A DNA stretch of 64,000 nt, from assembly GCF_900109855.1 (NCBI RefSeq), contig NZ_FOBO01000015.1, forward strand, positions 1-64,000, in the 5' to 3' direction. A program made the translations under genes and the position numbers. Positions within the stretch are counted from its first letter, which is position 1. Every line of letters begins with the position of its first letter. Positions 61,775 to 64,000 of this stretch are shown piece after piece. Source of the DNA: Roseovarius tolerans (GTDB lineage: Bacteria > Pseudomonadota > Alphaproteobacteria > Rhodobacterales > Rhodobacteraceae). A model generated the notes under the pieces. It was not told where the DNA came from and made no database searches. It saw only the letters and a program-made list of their open reading frames with translations.

Positions 61775-62299
61775 TCAGTATCCTTGCGGCGGTTCGGGGC
61801 AATCCTCGGGGGCGGGCTGGCCGTCGAACACCACCTCGCCGCAGCGGTTGATCTGGTGCCAGACATAGCCCCTGCCGTCCTCGGTGATGGCGACGATGCG
61901 GTCGATGCCGTATTGAATGTCTTTTTGGCCGAGAAACGCCAGCGCGCGCCCGTCTTCGAGCGCGGCCCCGAGGGCCTGTGCGTCGAAACAGTCGAACCAG
62001 CCGGGGGCATTGAGCGGCTCGGCGCGGTCATAGAGTTCATAGGTCTCGGTGAGCATCGGATGGCTCATCGTGGTGGTGAAACAGGCGCGGTAGCGGATCG
62101 GGCTGCTATCGGCGTCGATCGCCTGAAACGCGTCATAGAGCACCGGTTCGGGCGCGCCGGTGGCGAGCGAGGTCAGTTGCACATCGTCGGTGCCGGTGGC
62201 CGCCACCTCTTCGTAGAAGTGATAGACCTGCAGATAATAGAGGGCCGCCCCGGCCACCAATGCGGATATCAAGATCGCCCCCGCGAGAAATTTGCCCAT
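61775..62299 (-). CDS. DUF6446 family membrane-anchored protein
   Basis: This 174-residue protein has an N-terminal hydrophobic anchor (LAGAILISALVAGAALYYL). It is found between glyQ and glyS in Rhodobacteraceae. Its function is unknown; the mature part contains FTTTMSHPMLTETYELYD. The ATG at 62299 overlaps the glyQ stop (TAATG). Confidence 0.85.
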   Translation of the reverse strand: MGKFLAGAILISALVAGAALYYLQVYHFYEEVAATGTDDVQLTSLATGAPEPVLYDAFQAIDADSSPIRYRACFTTTMSHPMLTETYELYDRAEPLNAPGWFDCFDAQALGAALEDGRALAFLGQKDIQYGIDRIVAITEDGRGYVWHQINRCGEVVFDGQPAPEDCPEPPQGY

Positions 62300-63228
62300 T
62301 ACGCTGCCTGCCCCCCGGCCTCTGTCTGCACGAAGGCATCGGCGCATTTCTTGGCCAATGCGCGCACCCGGCCGATATAGGCCTGCCGCTCGGTCACGGA
62401 AATGACGCCGCGCGCATCGAGCAGGTTGAAGAGGTGCGACGCCTTGATGCACTGGTCATAGGCGGGATGCGCCATGATGATGCGCTTGGCGGTCTTGGGG
62501 TCGGTGGCCTCTTGCGCGAGGATCGCCTCGCATTCAGCCTCGGCCTCCTCGAAATGGCGCAGGAGGACGTCGGTATTGGCGACGTCGAAATTCCAGCGGC
62601 TGTACTCCTCTTCGGTCTGGCGGAAGACATCGCCATAGCTGAGCGGGATGGGCGCTGCGGGATCGTTGAACGGCATCTCCATCACGTGGTCGATGCCCAG
62701 CACATACATCGCGAGACGTTCCAGCCCATAGGTCAGTTCGCCGGACACAGGGTGGCAGTCATGCCCGCCGACCTGCTGGAAATAGGTGAATTGCGAGACT
62801 TCCATGCCGTCACACCAGACCTCCCATCCCAGGCCCCATGCGCCGAGTGTGGGGCTTTCCCAGTCATCCTCGACAAAGCGGATGTCGTGCAGGGCCATGT
62901 CGATGCCAATGGCGCGCAGGCTGCCGAGGTAGAGATCTTGCAGGTCGGGCGGCGAGGGTTTGATCAGCACCTGGTACTGGTAATAATGCTGGAGCCGGTT
63001 GGGGTTCTCGCCATAGCGCCCGTCGGTGGGGCGGCGCGAGGGCTGCACATAGGCCGCGGCCCAGGGTTTGGAGCCCAGAGAGCGCAGCGTGGTGGCGGGG
63101 TGAAACGTGCCCGCGCCCACTTCCATGTCATAGGGCTGCATTACGGCGCAGCCCTGTGCGGCCCAATAGCTTTGCAGCCGCAGGATGATCTCCTGAAAGC
63201 TGCGCGGTTTGTCTGTGGCCTGCGTCAT
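62299..63228 (-). CDS. glyQ: Glycyl-tRNA synthetase alpha subunit
   Basis: This is a 309-residue class II synthetase subunit with [29 protein letters not shown] and the class II core segment [22 protein letters not shown]. It starts the three-gene unit glyQ-DUF6446-glyS. Confidence 0.96.
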   Translation of the reverse strand: MTQATDKPRSFQEIILRLQSYWAAQGCAVMQPYDMEVGAGTFHPATTLRSLGSKPWAAAYVQPSRRPTDGRYGENPNRLQHYYQYQVLIKPSPPDLQDLYLGSLRAIGIDMALHDIRFVEDDWESPTLGAWGLGWEVWCDGMEVSQFTYFQQVGGHDCHPVSGELTYGLERLAMYVLGIDHVMEMPFNDPAAPIPLSYGDVFRQTEEEYSRWNFDVANTDVLLRHFEEAEAECEAILAQEATDPKTAKRIIMAHPAYDQCIKASHLFNLLDARGVISVTERQAYIGRVRALAKKCADAFVQTEAGGQAA

Positions 63229-63396
63229 GCGGTCCCCCCGGGATAGGCACCCTGAAATTGCCGCCTTTCTCTAGGCGCGTCGCGCGGCAGGGTCAATCGC
63301 GGGGATGTGCATATTTCAGATGCATCGCCCGGCAGTTTTGTTAAAACCCCTTAGAATACTAAATGTTGAATAACCGGTCTTGACCAAGGGAATCTC

Positions 63397-64000
63397 ATGG
63401 CGCGTATCGTCCTGGCACTTATTGCCGCAGTTCTGCTCAACCCGATCTTTGCGCATGCGCAGGGCACGCCGCTCACCGATGCCACCGGCGAACCGCTGGT
63501 CTGGGTACAGATCGAGGCCCAGCCCAGCCTTGCCGAAGCGCAGCAGAGCGCGCGGCGCTATGCGGGGGATCTGTCGGATGTGAACGGGTTCTCGCTGGGG
63601 CGGGGGTGGTATGCGATCGCGCTCGGGCCGTACCGGCCCGACGAGGCGGAGCGCGTGCTCCAGGTCTATCGCCGCGAAGGGGTGATCGCGCGCGACAGCT
63701 ATATCGCCGAGACCTCGGATTATCAGCGCCAGTTCTGGCCGATCGGGGCGAACCTGCTGGATCAGCCGACGCTTGCCGCGCCGCAAGCCCCCGACGCGTT
63801 GCCCGATGATGTTATCGCAGCCCCTGAACCCGCCCCCGCGCCGGTGGACGAAACCCCGCGCGAGGCGCGTGCCAGCGAAAGCCTGCTCAGCCGCGAGGCG
63901 CGCGCGGAGTTGCAGGTCGCGCTCAAATGGGCCGGGGTTTATGGCGGGGCCATCGACGCGGCGTTTGGGCAAGGCACGCGCGGGGCCATGGCGCGCTGGC
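63397..64000 (+). CDS. Secreted SPOR/peptidoglycan-binding domain protein, 5' part
   Basis: At least 201 residues run to the right edge. A signal peptide (LALIAAVLLNPIFAHA) precedes a SPOR-like region (VWVQIEAQPSLAEAQQSARRYAGDL) and, at the end, a peptidoglycan_binding_1 segment (LQVALKWAGVYGGAIDAAFGQGT). Family members in Rhodobacteraceae often continue into a trypsin-like protease. AAGGGA precedes the ATG. Confidence 0.8.
   Translation, partial: MARIVLALIAAVLLNPIFAHAQGTPLTDATGEPLVWVQIEAQPSLAEAQQSARRYAGDLSDVNGFSLGRGWYAIALGPYRPDEAERVLQVYRREGVIARDSYIAETSDYQRQFWPIGANLLDQPTLAAPQAPDALPDDVIAAPEPAPAPVDETPREARASESLLSREARAELQVALKWAGVYGGAIDAAFGQGTRGAMARW

Noticed and set aside
1..64000. CRISPR arrays and rRNA genes
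   Set aside because: No spaced direct repeats of CRISPR type and no rRNA sequence were seen.

Overview
The window looks like the chromosome of a phototrophic alphaproteobacterium of the Rhodobacteraceae (Roseobacter group). The evidence is high GC with dense ATGA-overlapping operons, bchE-bchJ (bacteriochlorophyll synthesis) behind two PpsR/CrtJ-type boxes, an argO/argP pair, a DUF6446 gene between glyQ and glyS, a MarR-Mrp-Nfu iron-sulfur operon and an RpoH-type sigma factor. Species cannot be named from sequence alone.

Region 1-4916 is the right end of an integrated genomic island. It ends in a 3' fragment of tRNA-Cys (about 4869-4916) that has no 5' half, the usual scar (attR) of an element inserted in a tRNA gene. 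Inside are an IS1595-family transposase end that cuts a DUF499 ATPase gene, a small ribbon-helix-helix-like gene coupled to it, a small conserved protein, an orphan HipB-type regulator with tandem operators and no hipA, a complete AbiEi/AbiEii type IV toxin-antitoxin pair, and a replication-initiation-like HTH gene with an opposing orphan terminator.

Region 5175-15504 returns to core genome: a DUF808 membrane protein, the Fe-S operon (MarR with a five-cysteine tail, Mrp-DUF971, Nfu fusion) divergent from rpoH, and a sulfide/persulfide operon (persulfide dioxygenase, DUF442-SQR fusion, SulP transporter) under an ATTC-N8-GAAT operator like that of SqrR/BigR.

Region 15749-28322 is rich in transport: an HlyD-permease-ATPase exporter, a Tat-exported solute-binding protein, a lipid/quinone methyltransferase cluster, an AttEFGH-like set (ATPase, giant permease, AttH/CrtC-like hydratase), a PQQ-type sugar dehydrogenase, and a 3' gene remnant of a second attH copy.

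Region 28428-40240 has a patatin phospholipase, a GAF protein with a small partner, a five-gene ExbB/ExbD/ExbD/TonB operon, tRNA-Thr(TGT), several small proteins, a DMT exporter, pirin and argO/argP. Region 40282-43468 has yebC and bchEJ. Region 43457-54534 is housekeeping and purine salvage (YmdB-like, OsmC, 5-FTHF cycloligase, MgtE, guanine deaminase, 8-oxoguanine deaminase, IMPase, XRE regulator, quinone oxidoreductase, LysR, DUF1127). Region 54676-64000 has YccA/Bax inhibitor, rpmG, a cell-wall hydrolase, ppdK, an interspersed palindromic repeat, glyS (with an AT-rich internal insertion), DUF6446, glyQ and the start of a SPOR/peptidoglycan-binding protein.
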